A stretch of DNA of 6,564 bases from Bacillota bacterium (lineage in GTDB: Bacteria; Bacillota; Clostridia; Clostridiales; Clostridiaceae): assembly GCA_023417975.1 (NCBI GenBank), contig JAEZDX010000346.1, positions 1-6,564 on the forward strand, in the 5' to 3' direction. Positions 1 through 5,793 of this stretch are shown here, in pieces (position 1 is the first letter of the stretch; every line of letters begins with the position of its first letter). The notes beneath the pieces are model-generated. The model did not search any database. It was given only the letters and a program-made list of their open reading frames with translations, and was not told the DNA's origin. The position numbers and the translations under genes were made by a program.

Positions 1-48
1 TCTTTCCTCCGGTGTTAGTTCAAGAACAAAATCATCCTGCCAAAATTT
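1..48. repeat. Left copy of the 48-bp terminal direct repeat (circular overlap)
   Basis: These 48 bases are identical to 6517-6564, in the same orientation, and the copies sit exactly at the two ends of the sequence. The repeat lies inside the replication gene and encodes its residues 10-25 on the minus strand. Overlapping the copies joins the two halves of that gene in frame, so this is best read as assembly overlap of a circular molecule and not as a biological repeat. The unit length is then 6516 bp. Confidence 0.9.
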
Positions 49-75
49 CACTTGGATTTTCTTTGTTATTGTCAT
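1..75 (-). CDS. Replication initiator/replisome organiser-like protein, 5' part (residues 1-25)
   Basis: This is the start of the replication gene whose main part lies at 5794-6564; the gene is split only because the circle was opened inside it. The ATG is at 75-73 on the minus strand, with a strong GGAGG eight bases upstream. The residues read MTITKKIQVKFWQDDFVLEL and then TPEER. The pattern of a tryptophan followed by D-x-F-V-x-x-L-T-P-E-E is the usual N-terminus of phage and plasmid replisome-organiser proteins of Firmicutes (DnaD-like winged-helix N-terminal domain). After codon 25 the frame continues at 6516 with YFYMYLITN. The joined protein has 265 residues. An internal ATG at 6507 would start the protein inside this conserved motif, at residue 29, so it is not the real start. 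Confidence 0.85.
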   Translation of the reverse strand, partial: MTITKKIQVKFWQDDFVLELTPEER

Positions 76-80
76 TGTTA

Positions 81-90
81 TTTCCTCCCT
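81..90 (-). promoter_or_regulatory. Ribosome binding site of the replication gene
   Basis: On the minus strand this reads AGGGAGGAAA, with the GGAGG core eight bases before the ATG at 75. It is the strongest Shine-Dalgarno site of the element and fixes the true start of the gene across the junction. No convincing -35/-10 pair could be chosen upstream, because bases 95-183 are almost all A and T and offer many TATAAT-like words without a good -35. Confidence 0.8.
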
Positions 91-331
91 AATATTCATT
101 TTCACTCTATAAAAAAATATCCCTATAATAATAAATATACAGTTTGAGGGAACATTTACGGTTTTAAAAAAAATATTTTTTTATCGAATGCTAGTTTAGT
201 AGAAGAAGCAATGATATTGTCCAAGGAAAGCACAAGAAAATCAGTTTAAATGATTTTATTTTCCGGGAAATTTTGCAAGGAGCTAGAACGGAAAAAGAAT
301 TTGAAATGCTAAAAATTTATCAAAAAGAAAA
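91..331. other. AT-rich divergent intergenic region, possible origin
   Basis: This gap separates the replication gene from the plus-strand cargo; with the GNAT start placed at 444, the whole space without a coding start is about 370 bases. It holds a perfect 16-bp A/T palindrome at 167-182 (seven A, TA, seven T), a hyphenated palindrome TTTCC-G-GGAAA at 260-270, and an isolated AGGAG at 278-282 with no suitably spaced start codon. A replication origin often lies next to the initiator gene, and the A/T tract could be an unwinding element, but I see no iterons (repeated direct motifs), so this is only a suggestion. Short broken reading frames across 190-312 on the plus strand may be decayed coding sequence. 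Confidence 0.4.
167..182. repeat. Perfect 16-bp A/T palindrome
   Basis: The bases AAAAAAATATTTTTTT form a perfect inverted repeat about 90 bp upstream of the replication gene start. It is a plausible bent or easily melted site near an origin. It has no GC stem, so it is not a normal intrinsic terminator. Confidence 0.5.
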
Positions 332-382
332 TCTGTTTAGACTACTGTTATGTAATGGTATAATATTGTTGGTATATTTATT
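332..382 (+). repeat. Promoter-module duplication, copy 1
   Basis: By hand alignment this segment matches 1012-1063 at 42 of 51 aligned positions with one single-base gap. Identical runs include TCTGTTTAGA, ATGGTATAATATTG and GTATATT. Weaker similarity seems to continue about 20 bases further downstream. Each copy lies just upstream of a separate plus-strand gene. Confidence 0.65.
336..364 (+). promoter_or_regulatory. Sigma-A-type promoter of the GNAT gene
   Basis: TTTAGA at 336-341 and a perfect TATAAT at 359-364 are separated by 17 bases. Transcription would begin near 371 and give a leader of about 70 bases before the GTG at 444. The position supports the short GNAT form, because starts at 273 or 306 would lie upstream of the transcript. 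Confidence 0.65.
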
Positions 383-443
383 AATCTTTGCAAAATATAG
401 CATAGCAAGAATTATTTATAAAAAAACTAAATGGGGTGTTTTA

Positions 444-917
444 GTGCTTGAAACTAATAGATGTATATTAAGAGCTTTTGAAGAAAAAGATTTAGAGTCA
501 TTTATGGCATATAGAAACAATGAAGAGTGGATGAACTATCAAGGTTTTAAAAATTTAACTAAAGACGAATATAGAGAAGCCTTATTAGTACCTTTAGATA
601 TGGATAAGGGCATGCAGCTTGCTATTGCGGATAAAACCACGGATTATCTTTTAGGAGATGTGTATCTTTCAAGAAAAGATAAAACTATTTCAATTGGATA
701 TTCTATAAATCCAAGTTATTCTCGAAAAGGATATATAACCGAGGTTTTGAAAGCCTTATTACTAAAGCTAAAAGAATGCTATTCTAATTGTGAAATAGTA
801 GCCATGACAGAAAAAGAAAATACACCTTCAAAAAATTTGTTGCTTAAGTTGGGGTTTGTATATGATGGATGGGTTGATAAGTGGCAGTCAGAGGTTTATG
901 TTTATTCAAACGAATAG
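444..917 (+). CDS. GNAT family N-acetyltransferase (RimJ/RimL-like)
   Basis: This is a predicted cytoplasmic enzyme moving an acetyl group from acetyl-CoA to an amine; the substrate cannot be read from the sequence. From the GTG at 444 the protein has 157 residues, a usual length for a single-domain GNAT. It opens with LETNRCILRAF (strand 1 of the fold), has the acetyl-CoA loop SRKGYITE at 93-100, where Ser93 stands in place of the usual Gln/Arg of the Q/R-x-x-G-x-G/A motif, and ends with NTPSKNLLLKLGF at 126-138, typical of RimJ/RimL-type members. The start was chosen because GTG is preceded by GGGGTG five bases upstream and by a promoter at 336-364. The frame stays open upstream to a TTG at 273 and an ATG at 306 and would add a hydrophobic helix, but that part contains the promoter and lacks a Shine-Dalgarno site. 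The gene is much more AT-rich than the truncated gene at 1400. A drug-modifying role is possible but not shown. Confidence 0.82.
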   Translation: MLETNRCILRAFEEKDLESFMAYRNNEEWMNYQGFKNLTKDEYREALLVPLDMDKGMQLAIADKTTDYLLGDVYLSRKDKTISIGYSINPSYSRKGYITEVLKALLLKLKECYSNCEIVAMTEKENTPSKNLLLKLGFVYDGWVDKWQSEVYVYSNE

Positions 918-1011
918 AACCTTCGGTAAGCGCTGCAATATTCATTGCTGGAAAGTCTTTATATCAACCAAATTAAATATGATTTTGAAGTTTGCAGGTC
1001 TATTTATTCCT

Positions 1012-1063
1012 TCTGTTTAGATGCACTGTAATTATATGGTATAATATTGCTTGTATATTGATT
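1012..1063 (+). repeat. Promoter-module duplication, copy 2
   Basis: This is the second copy of the module at 332-382, with one extra base between the -35 and -10 elements. The sequence from the GNAT stop at 917 to this copy holds nothing recognisable beyond a weak GCAAT/ATTGC hairpin near 930-945 without a T run. Confidence 0.65.
1016..1045 (+). promoter_or_regulatory. Sigma-A-type promoter of the zinc-binding protein gene
   Basis: TTTAGA at 1016-1021 and TATAAT at 1040-1045 are 18 bases apart. Transcription would start near 1052, about 68 bases before the ATG at 1120, almost the same layout as the promoter of the GNAT gene. The gene therefore appears to be transcribed on its own and not only by read-through. 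Confidence 0.6.
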
Positions 1064-1119
1064 CTTCTTCGTAAGATAGACGAAATAAAATAAGTTTTAA
1101 GATGGTTGAGGTATAAATA

Positions 1120-1353
1120 ATGATACATAAAAATGATAGCGAACTTTATCTAAAGATGTATCCAGAATTTTTAAAATGGATAAATGAGTGTCCAATATGT
1201 CATAGTAAAGGATATAAACCTGAAATGCCTGAACACGTTGGAGGAGAATACTCTATTGGCGCATATAATATCCGTAAATACTTTAGACCACTTGAAGTGG
1301 ATAAAAATGGTCTTTGCTTACAATGTTCAGTAGTTTACAATCAAAAAAGATAA
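1120..1353 (+). CDS. Small four-cysteine zinc-binding protein of unknown function
   Basis: I do not recognise a named family. The 77-residue protein has two Cys-x-x-Cys pairs, CPIC at 24-27 and CLQC at 66-69, spaced 38 residues apart, which should bind one zinc ion in a zinc-ribbon or treble-clef-like fold. Between them lies a conserved-looking segment with GAYNIRKYF followed by RPLEVDKNG. No signal peptide or membrane helix is seen, so it is probably cytoplasmic. The ATG is supported by TTGAGGT seven bases upstream and by the promoter at 1016-1045. The chain appears complete, ending in a basic NQKR tail. A role in nucleic-acid or protein binding would fit the fold, but this is a guess. Confidence 0.7.
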   Translation: MIHKNDSELYLKMYPEFLKWINECPICHSKGYKPEMPEHVGGEYSIGAYNIRKYFRPLEVDKNGLCLQCSVVYNQKR

Positions 1354-1399
1354 AGTGTTTTTAAATAATTAGTTCGCCTCCTTCTTTTATTACAATACA

Positions 1400-1936
1400 A
1401 TGATATATGATTGTGAAGCAAATACTAATTATATAATGGACAATATTTCTCCAGGAGAATCACTGCATATTATTGACGCAGGGATTGAGTGGCTGGATGA
1501 ATGGTATTGTGTACAAGAATATGCCATCACGCTCTTTGGCATTGATAAGGCCAAAGTGATACCTCACATAGAGAAATTCCAGTTTATTCAAACAATTTGC
1601 GGTTATGCACGCAGCTTTCCGGAACGTATTAAGGCAAGCAAGCATTGCAGCTATAGCCAAGCTTATGCAATTCTAACTTTATGCCGTGCACTTTATACAT
1701 TAAAAAACGAAGAGCAAGTTTCTAAGCTTGCGGCAGCTCATTGGGCTATAGATTTTTTGCCGGAATATAGCAATATTATAAGCAATGCGCTCATATGGCG
1801 TCACGAACGTAACTCATCTGTTCAAGATTCATTAAGAACATATGTACTTGCCGAGAAATTCGTAAACGATATTGTTGATCGGTTCTTTGCCATTAAAGAG
1901 AAAGATTATTGTAAAATATATTTATCTGACTTTTAA
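1400..1936 (+). pseudogene. 5'-truncated aminoglycoside nucleotidyltransferase-like gene (C-terminal domain only)
   Basis: The 178-residue frame resembles the C-terminal helical domain of the ANT(9)/AadA-type aminoglycoside adenylyltransferases (DUF4111-like). It has AITLFG at 42-47 (compare the SLFG/LYG element), AYAILTLCRALYTLK at 88-102 and AAHWAIDFLPEY at 112-123, in the order seen in AadA-like proteins. Full-length members have about 260 residues. The missing first part carries the nucleotidyltransferase core with its Gly-Ser and Asp-x-Asp catalytic residues, so the product should not be active as an adenylyltransferase. The frame closes upstream at a TAG at 1370, and the bases before ATG 1400 are pyrimidine-rich with no Shine-Dalgarno site, as expected for a cut gene. 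GC content is visibly higher than in the GNAT gene: 26 of 60 bases in row 1441-1500 against 15 of 60 in row 541-600. It was probably acquired from another source and then truncated. A free-standing C-terminal-domain protein is a less likely alternative. Confidence 0.62.
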
Positions 1937-1967
1937 TTGAATCCATTTATTATAGTTAAATGATCAA
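1937..1967. terminator. Weak bidirectional hairpin between convergent genes
   Basis: CATTTA at 1944-1949 pairs with TAAATG at 1957-1962 around a seven-base loop, and TTGA at 1937-1940 can pair with TCAA at 1964-1967 across a bulge. It lies between the convergent ends of the truncated gene (1936) and the helicase gene (1985). The stem is AT-rich and has no T run on either side, so terminator function is uncertain. Confidence 0.25.
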
Positions 1968-1984
1968 ACTTAAACCGTGAATAA

Positions 1985-4879
1985 TTATATTTTACTATTC
2001 TCAACAAACTTTTTTAACAATCCGCTTGCACTTTCATTACTATTTGAAAGGCAATTAATATCTCCGAACACCAAAAAGCTGTCTTTTGCTCTTGATACTG
2101 CCACATTCAGCATACTTTTGCTTACGTCCAGGAAGTAACACCCATCCATTTGGCCATAAACTGTAGACATTATTATGATGTTTCTTTCTGCTCCTTGAAA
2201 GGTGTGCACCGTGCCAACACTGATACATTTATAAACTTCCGGATTCAAAACTTTTCTTAGCTCATTATTAATGCATCTGACTTGTTCTTTAAATGGTGTA
2301 ATGATCCCTATCAAATTATTGGGGTTTTCCTTTGGATAGGCATTTGATATTTTCTCAAAATTATCATTTAGCCATTGGGCAATTTCTTTCGCTTCATTTC
2401 TATTGTACCTGCTGCTGCCCCGTCTTGCAGAATATTCAGTAGAAACTTGTTTGTGACCCATATGAGGTATATCTTTCAGCATATACTTGCTATCCCCTGC
2501 TCCTTTACCCCGCAAAGGTTCCAAGTTTCCCTTATAGACTAACCTGTTACAGTAAGCAATAATCTCATTATAGCAGCGTCTGTGCTCACTCAAGAATAGA
2601 CCTCTATCATCGAATTTGGAATACTTGCAGCTTTTTGCTGCAGCAGCCATTACACTGGAGCTTGATGAATTTATCCCTAATTCCTTAAGTATCTTGAATT
2701 CCTTTTTATCTGAAATGACCTTATTCTCAATGGCTAATGCTTTATCTAAAGCCTCACTAACACTCCATACGGGTTCAATCTGGTTAATATCACCAACAAC
2801 TAAAGCCTTTTTGGCTAGTGAAAAACATCCCGCTGCAATTTCCGGGGAAACCTGTCCAGCCTCATCTACAATTAACAAATCTATGTAATTATACATGAAA
2901 TGTTCTTGTCCATCATAAGTAGTAAAATTCTTTGGCAGCTGATATAAAGTCATAACGTAACATGGCGTAATCATACTCAGCCTATTGTGAAGCTTAGGCA
3001 GCACGTCTGTAAGATTAGATTTCCTCTGCTTTTCAGATAAACTGTCTTCTCCTCCAGCCCAACGGCATTCATAGTAATGCACTGCCAGCCAAAATTGTAT
3101 ATATCTCAATGTCCTATCCAATATCTTATTTGCATTGTCAAGGCCGTTAATCTCTTTATCTTTTTCATTCTTTAGAATATCAATATTCATGCAATCTAAA
3201 GATGCCATATTATCATCATAATAAAGCTTTAGATTATTAACTTCATTATATTTTCTTTTTATTATTTCAGCCTCAGCCATAGTTTCCTTTATAATGAAGC
3301 TATACTTTTCCATAATGTCATCTAAGCTCATATATTCATTTAGAAAAGTCTCTTCTGTTTCTAAAAACAATCTATTTCTTATCTCTAACTTTCTTTTAAA
3401 AGCTTTTAGGAATTTCAGAAGCCTAAATAGTAATGGTATATTTTCAAAATGTTTATTCCAGGCTGCAGCTCTGTTTTTATTCTGAATTATCTTATGCTCC
3501 AAAGCTTCTAAATCGGATTTTAAACCAGCCAAGTAACCTTCAATACTTTTATTTGTCAATCCCAATTCATCAAACCTTTGGAATGTATTCAACAGGTTGT
3601 TACGTACTTCATTTACCCTGCATAATGTATCATGCAGCTTGTCCTCACACTGTTTGACAGTTGTAAAAGGCTCCTTAAAAAAGCTGCTGCAGTTTTCTAA
3701 CAGCTTAATCTTCGACATTTCAACATTATCTTTACTTTCAACTTCGGCTATAAAGTTATCTCCTTTTGAGATAGTGTAGTGATAGCCTTTATCGTTAGCA
3801 TTGTTTTCAGTTCTGGAAGAAGCAAAATATAGTGCAAAGCTGCTAACTCCTTCGATCCACCTTTGCTCAAGATTATCATATCCAATTCTTTTTATCTTTC
3901 CAAAGGATTCTATTATATTTGTAACTGCTTGATTATTTGTAGATGTTGCTGCAATAACCGGAGGCTTTTCTCCTTTTAAAGCTCTCGCAACATACATATT
4001 TGCAACTATTGTCTGCAGTAAAGTTGTTTTTCCCGTGCCTGGAGGGCCATTTACTGCAAGGATCTCTCCTGGTGCCATATGGTTAAAATGATTCAAACTT
4101 TCCCTTTGTGAATCCGACAGCGGAAACTCTCCACCCATCTGCCCGCAATGCTCAGCCATGTCATCTATGTTATTTGGTATAAGCGGGGATATGTCTTTGT
4201 ATTCTAAATCTATGAAATTCTCGTATAGTTTTGATCCTTCATATTCATTAAGTAAGCTGTCATATAATTTTATAAGAGACTTAGTTGCATTAACGGTATC
4301 ATCCTTAAAAATATAAACATTTGTTTCTAATTCAGTTTCGCATATCTTATTTTCATTAAATTTACCCTTTGTTACATATTCATATAAGTCTTTTGCAAAG
4401 CTTATATAATCTTTCCAGGTTTTGATTTTATAAATACGGCCTATATTATCACTCATATATTGATCAAAATCTTTATAATCTCCTAAAGATATGCGTGGTT
4501 CAATCATTGGTGCCAAGTACTCCCTTGGAATCCATGGAAGCTTATTCTCAGAATAGTTGAGTGTTCCATCAGATTTTAAGTACGCGGGAATAAAGTAAAT
4601 ACCTGTCAGATCTTCTGTAGTGCTGCTTTTCTTTACCTGAGTATCAAATATGGTCCTAATGGTCTTGGCTGCTATAATAACACTTATACTGTCCTTGTTA
4701 TTATGAAAAGCATCTGAAGATACCAATCCCTTGAAAATTTCTTCATCAATTTTACCGTTAATCAGCTCATCAAAGGTAAAATAATAGTAGCCTCCATCTT
4801 TGAAATCCATAGTTCTGTTGACTTGAGCCGCTACTGCACCTCTGAAATAAGAGGTCATCTCTTCTACTTTATTATTCAT
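1985..4879 (-). CDS. Superfamily 1 Upf1/DNA2-like ATP-dependent helicase
   Basis: This 964-residue protein should use ATP to move along and unwind nucleic acid. Motifs in order: a Q motif FPLSDSQ with Gln258; Walker A GPPGTGKT at 278-285; motif Ia PPVIAATSTNNQAV at 306-319; Walker B IVDEAGQ with Asp672-Glu673; motif III GDINQ at 696-700; a motif-IV-like LSEHRRC at 763-769; motif V GTVHTFQGAE at 889-898; motif VI NVAVSRAK at 925-932. DEAG, VHTFQGAE and VAVSRAK are the pattern of the Upf1/DNA2 branch (AAA_11/AAA_12 type) rather than UvrD/Rep. About 250 residues of unknown fold precede the Q motif, and a long, charged, helical insert (about 390-590), probably coiled coil, lies between motifs Ia and II. 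All catalytic residues look intact. The ATG is preceded by GGTGAT at 4888-4883. The nuclease-like gene ends 26 bases upstream on the same strand, so the two are probably co-transcribed and may act together, a split version of the DNA2 nuclease-helicase arrangement. No named defence system was recognised. Confidence 0.9.
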   Translation of the reverse strand: MNNKVEEMTSYFRGAVAAQVNRTMDFKDGGYYYFTFDELINGKIDEEIFKGLVSSDAFHNNKDSISVIIAAKTIRTIFDTQVKKSSTTEDLTGIYFIPAYLKSDGTLNYSENKLPWIPREYLAPMIEPRISLGDYKDFDQYMSDNIGRIYKIKTWKDYISFAKDLYEYVTKGKFNENKICETELETNVYIFKDDTVNATKSLIKLYDSLLNEYEGSKLYENFIDLEYKDISPLIPNNIDDMAEHCGQMGGEFPLSDSQRESLNHFNHMAPGEILAVNGPPGTGKTTLLQTIVANMYVARALKGEKPPVIAATSTNNQAVTNIIESFGKIKRIGYDNLEQRWIEGVSSFALYFASSRTENNANDKGYHYTISKGDNFIAEVESKDNVEMSKIKLLENCSSFFKEPFTTVKQCEDKLHDTLCRVNEVRNNLLNTFQRFDELGLTNKSIEGYLAGLKSDLEALEHKIIQNKNRAAAWNKHFENIPLLFRLLKFLKAFKRKLEIRNRLFLETEETFLNEYMSLDDIMEKYSFIIKETMAEAEIIKRKYNEVNNLKLYYDDNMASLDCMNIDILKNEKDKEINGLDNANKILDRTLRYIQFWLAVHYYECRWAGGEDSLSEKQRKSNLTDVLPKLHNRLSMITPCYVMTLYQLPKNFTTYDGQEHFMYNYIDLLIVDEAGQVSPEIAAGCFSLAKKALVVGDINQIEPVWSVSEALDKALAIENKVISDKKEFKILKELGINSSSSSVMAAAAKSCKYSKFDDRGLFLSEHRRCYNEIIAYCNRLVYKGNLEPLRGKGAGDSKYMLKDIPHMGHKQVSTEYSARRGSSRYNRNEAKEIAQWLNDNFEKISNAYPKENPNNLIGIITPFKEQVRCINNELRKVLNPEVYKCISVGTVHTFQGAERNIIIMSTVYGQMDGCYFLDVSKSMLNVAVSRAKDSFLVFGDINCLSNSNESASGLLKKFVENSKI

Positions 4880-4905
4880 GCTATCACCAGACTTCCTACA
4901 ATTAT

Positions 4906-5655
4906 TTATATTCTAATATCTTTAAGAACATCAAAATGCTTATAAGCAAGCACTATTGGTCTAACATACTCTTCTGGGCACTTTTCATAGTTACCTTGTA
5001 TCAACTTTATTCTATACTTCTTATAAACTATTGGTAACCCGTACTTTTTCTTAATATCCAATATCCAATCTGAATTGATTTCAATCTGATAATTAAATTT
5101 GACAAAGTCAATTATCTTACTGAATTTTGGCAACCTTACCCTGACTGGAATTACATTGTTATCCTTCCACGAATAATAGTATTTTTCGCAAGGTAATCCT
5201 TTCTCATATACAGTAACACTTCCGTCAATTTGATTATCACGATTATTACAAAAAACAATAATTGCTCCATTCGTATATCCTAAATTACCGAATTTGCCTG
5301 TAGTATAAAATTCCATCTTTTTTCTATCATAATCTAAATCTCTACCAATGTATTTTTTACATTCAACAATTAATAGATTTTCATCATTATTTCCTCTTTT
5401 ATGAACAATGATATCTGGCATAACATCTCTTTCGCTTTTTCCATAAAGGTGTATTCTTTTTGTGTGGCCATTTTCTTCTAAAGCATTTCTATTATATTCG
5501 CAATCCACATCATAATCATTGTAAAGTACCTGAAGATAACAGCCTAATTTATGTGAAATTGATCTTTCACTAACATTATTTTGTATCAGGTAGTAATCCC
5601 TTTTGTATAAAATTGATATTGCATTAAATATAGGATTTATTACTGCGTATTTCAT
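4906..5655 (-). CDS. PD-(D/E)XK nuclease-like protein (HsdR-N-like)
   Basis: This 249-residue protein is predicted to cut DNA. Its N-terminal half has the layout of a PD-(D/E)XK nuclease fold: NNVSERSISHKLGCYL at 26-41 with the helix glutamate Glu30, DVDCEYNRN at 49-57 with Glu53, MPDIIVH at 79-85 with metal-binding Asp81, and LLIVECKK at 94-101 giving the Glu98-x-Lys100 pair. The pattern resembles type I restriction R-subunit N-terminal (HSDR_N) domains and similar free-standing proteins, without any attached helicase. A strand-rich segment follows (GAIIVFCNNRD). The C-terminal 100 residues are basic and aromatic and were not recognised; they may bind DNA or the partner. The ATG at 5655 has AGGATGTGAT at 5671-5662 upstream. 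It is the first gene of the probable pair with the helicase. No methyltransferase or specificity gene is present, so classical restriction-modification is unlikely. Confidence 0.75.
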   Translation of the reverse strand: MKYAVINPIFNAISILYKRDYYLIQNNVSERSISHKLGCYLQVLYNDYDVDCEYNRNALEENGHTKRIHLYGKSERDVMPDIIVHKRGNNDENLLIVECKKYIGRDLDYDRKKMEFYTTGKFGNLGYTNGAIIVFCNNRDNQIDGSVTVYEKGLPCEKYYYSWKDNNVIPVRVRLPKFSKIIDFVKFNYQIEINSDWILDIKKKYGLPIVYKKYRIKLIQGNYEKCPEEYVRPIVLAYKHFDVLKDIRI

Positions 5656-5661
5656 AAATTT

Positions 5662-5671
5662 ATCACATCCT
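5662..5671 (-). promoter_or_regulatory. Ribosome binding site of the nuclease-like gene
   Basis: The minus strand reads AGGATGTGAT, a one-mismatch version of AGGAGGTGAT, complementary to the 3' end of 16S rRNA, six bases before the ATG at 5655. It supports this start. Confidence 0.6.
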
Positions 5672-5756
5672 AATGTTTATATGAATATTTTATCATATTT
5701 TGGCATAAGACGGAATCTTGCCTATTTAGAACCATTTCATTATTGTATAACACTTC

Positions 5757-5784
5757 ATTCTAAAGTAGCTACTTTCAAAAACAA
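5757..5784 (-). promoter_or_regulatory. Candidate promoter of the nuclease-helicase pair
   Basis: On the minus strand TTGTTT at 5784-5779 and TAGAAT at 5762-5757 are 16 bases apart. The spacer and first -10 base contain the 14-bp palindrome at 5762-5775, so a bound repressor could block this promoter. Read-through from the replication gene is the other possibility, because no strong terminator lies between the genes. Confidence 0.3.
5762..5775. repeat. Perfect 14-bp palindrome, possible operator
   Basis: AAAGTAGCTACTTT is a perfect inverted repeat without a loop, 18 bp past the replication gene stop and about 105 bp upstream of the nuclease start. A two-fold-symmetric site of this size suits a dimeric DNA-binding protein, perhaps the replication protein itself. 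It lacks a loop and a T run, so it is a poor terminator. Confidence 0.45.
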
Positions 5785-5793
5785 CTTTGGATT

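Noticed and set aside
1..48. Terminal repeat as long terminal repeat or attachment-site duplication
   Set aside because: No integrase or inverted ends are present, and the in-frame gene across the joined copies is explained more simply by circular overlap.
190..312. Short plus-strand peptides, including an ATG at 250 with 20 codons
   Set aside because: Stops interrupt the frame, there is no ribosome binding site, and no family resemblance; at most decayed sequence.
918..1011. Possible integron-like recombination site between cargo genes
   Set aside because: There is no pair of core sites with the needed spacing and no integron integrase; only a weak hairpin near 930-945 is present.
1460..1660. 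66-codon minus-strand open frame
   Set aside because: It is antisense to the nucleotidyltransferase remnant, which has family-like motifs.
2616..3779. Several plus-strand open frames of 60-90 codons
   Set aside because: All are antisense to the helicase, whose motifs confirm the minus-strand frame; none shows a ribosome binding site or recognisable protein.
4906..5655. Type I restriction R subunit
   Set aside because: It is much shorter than HsdR, has no fused helicase, and no HsdM or HsdS gene is present; only the nuclease-like domain is similar.
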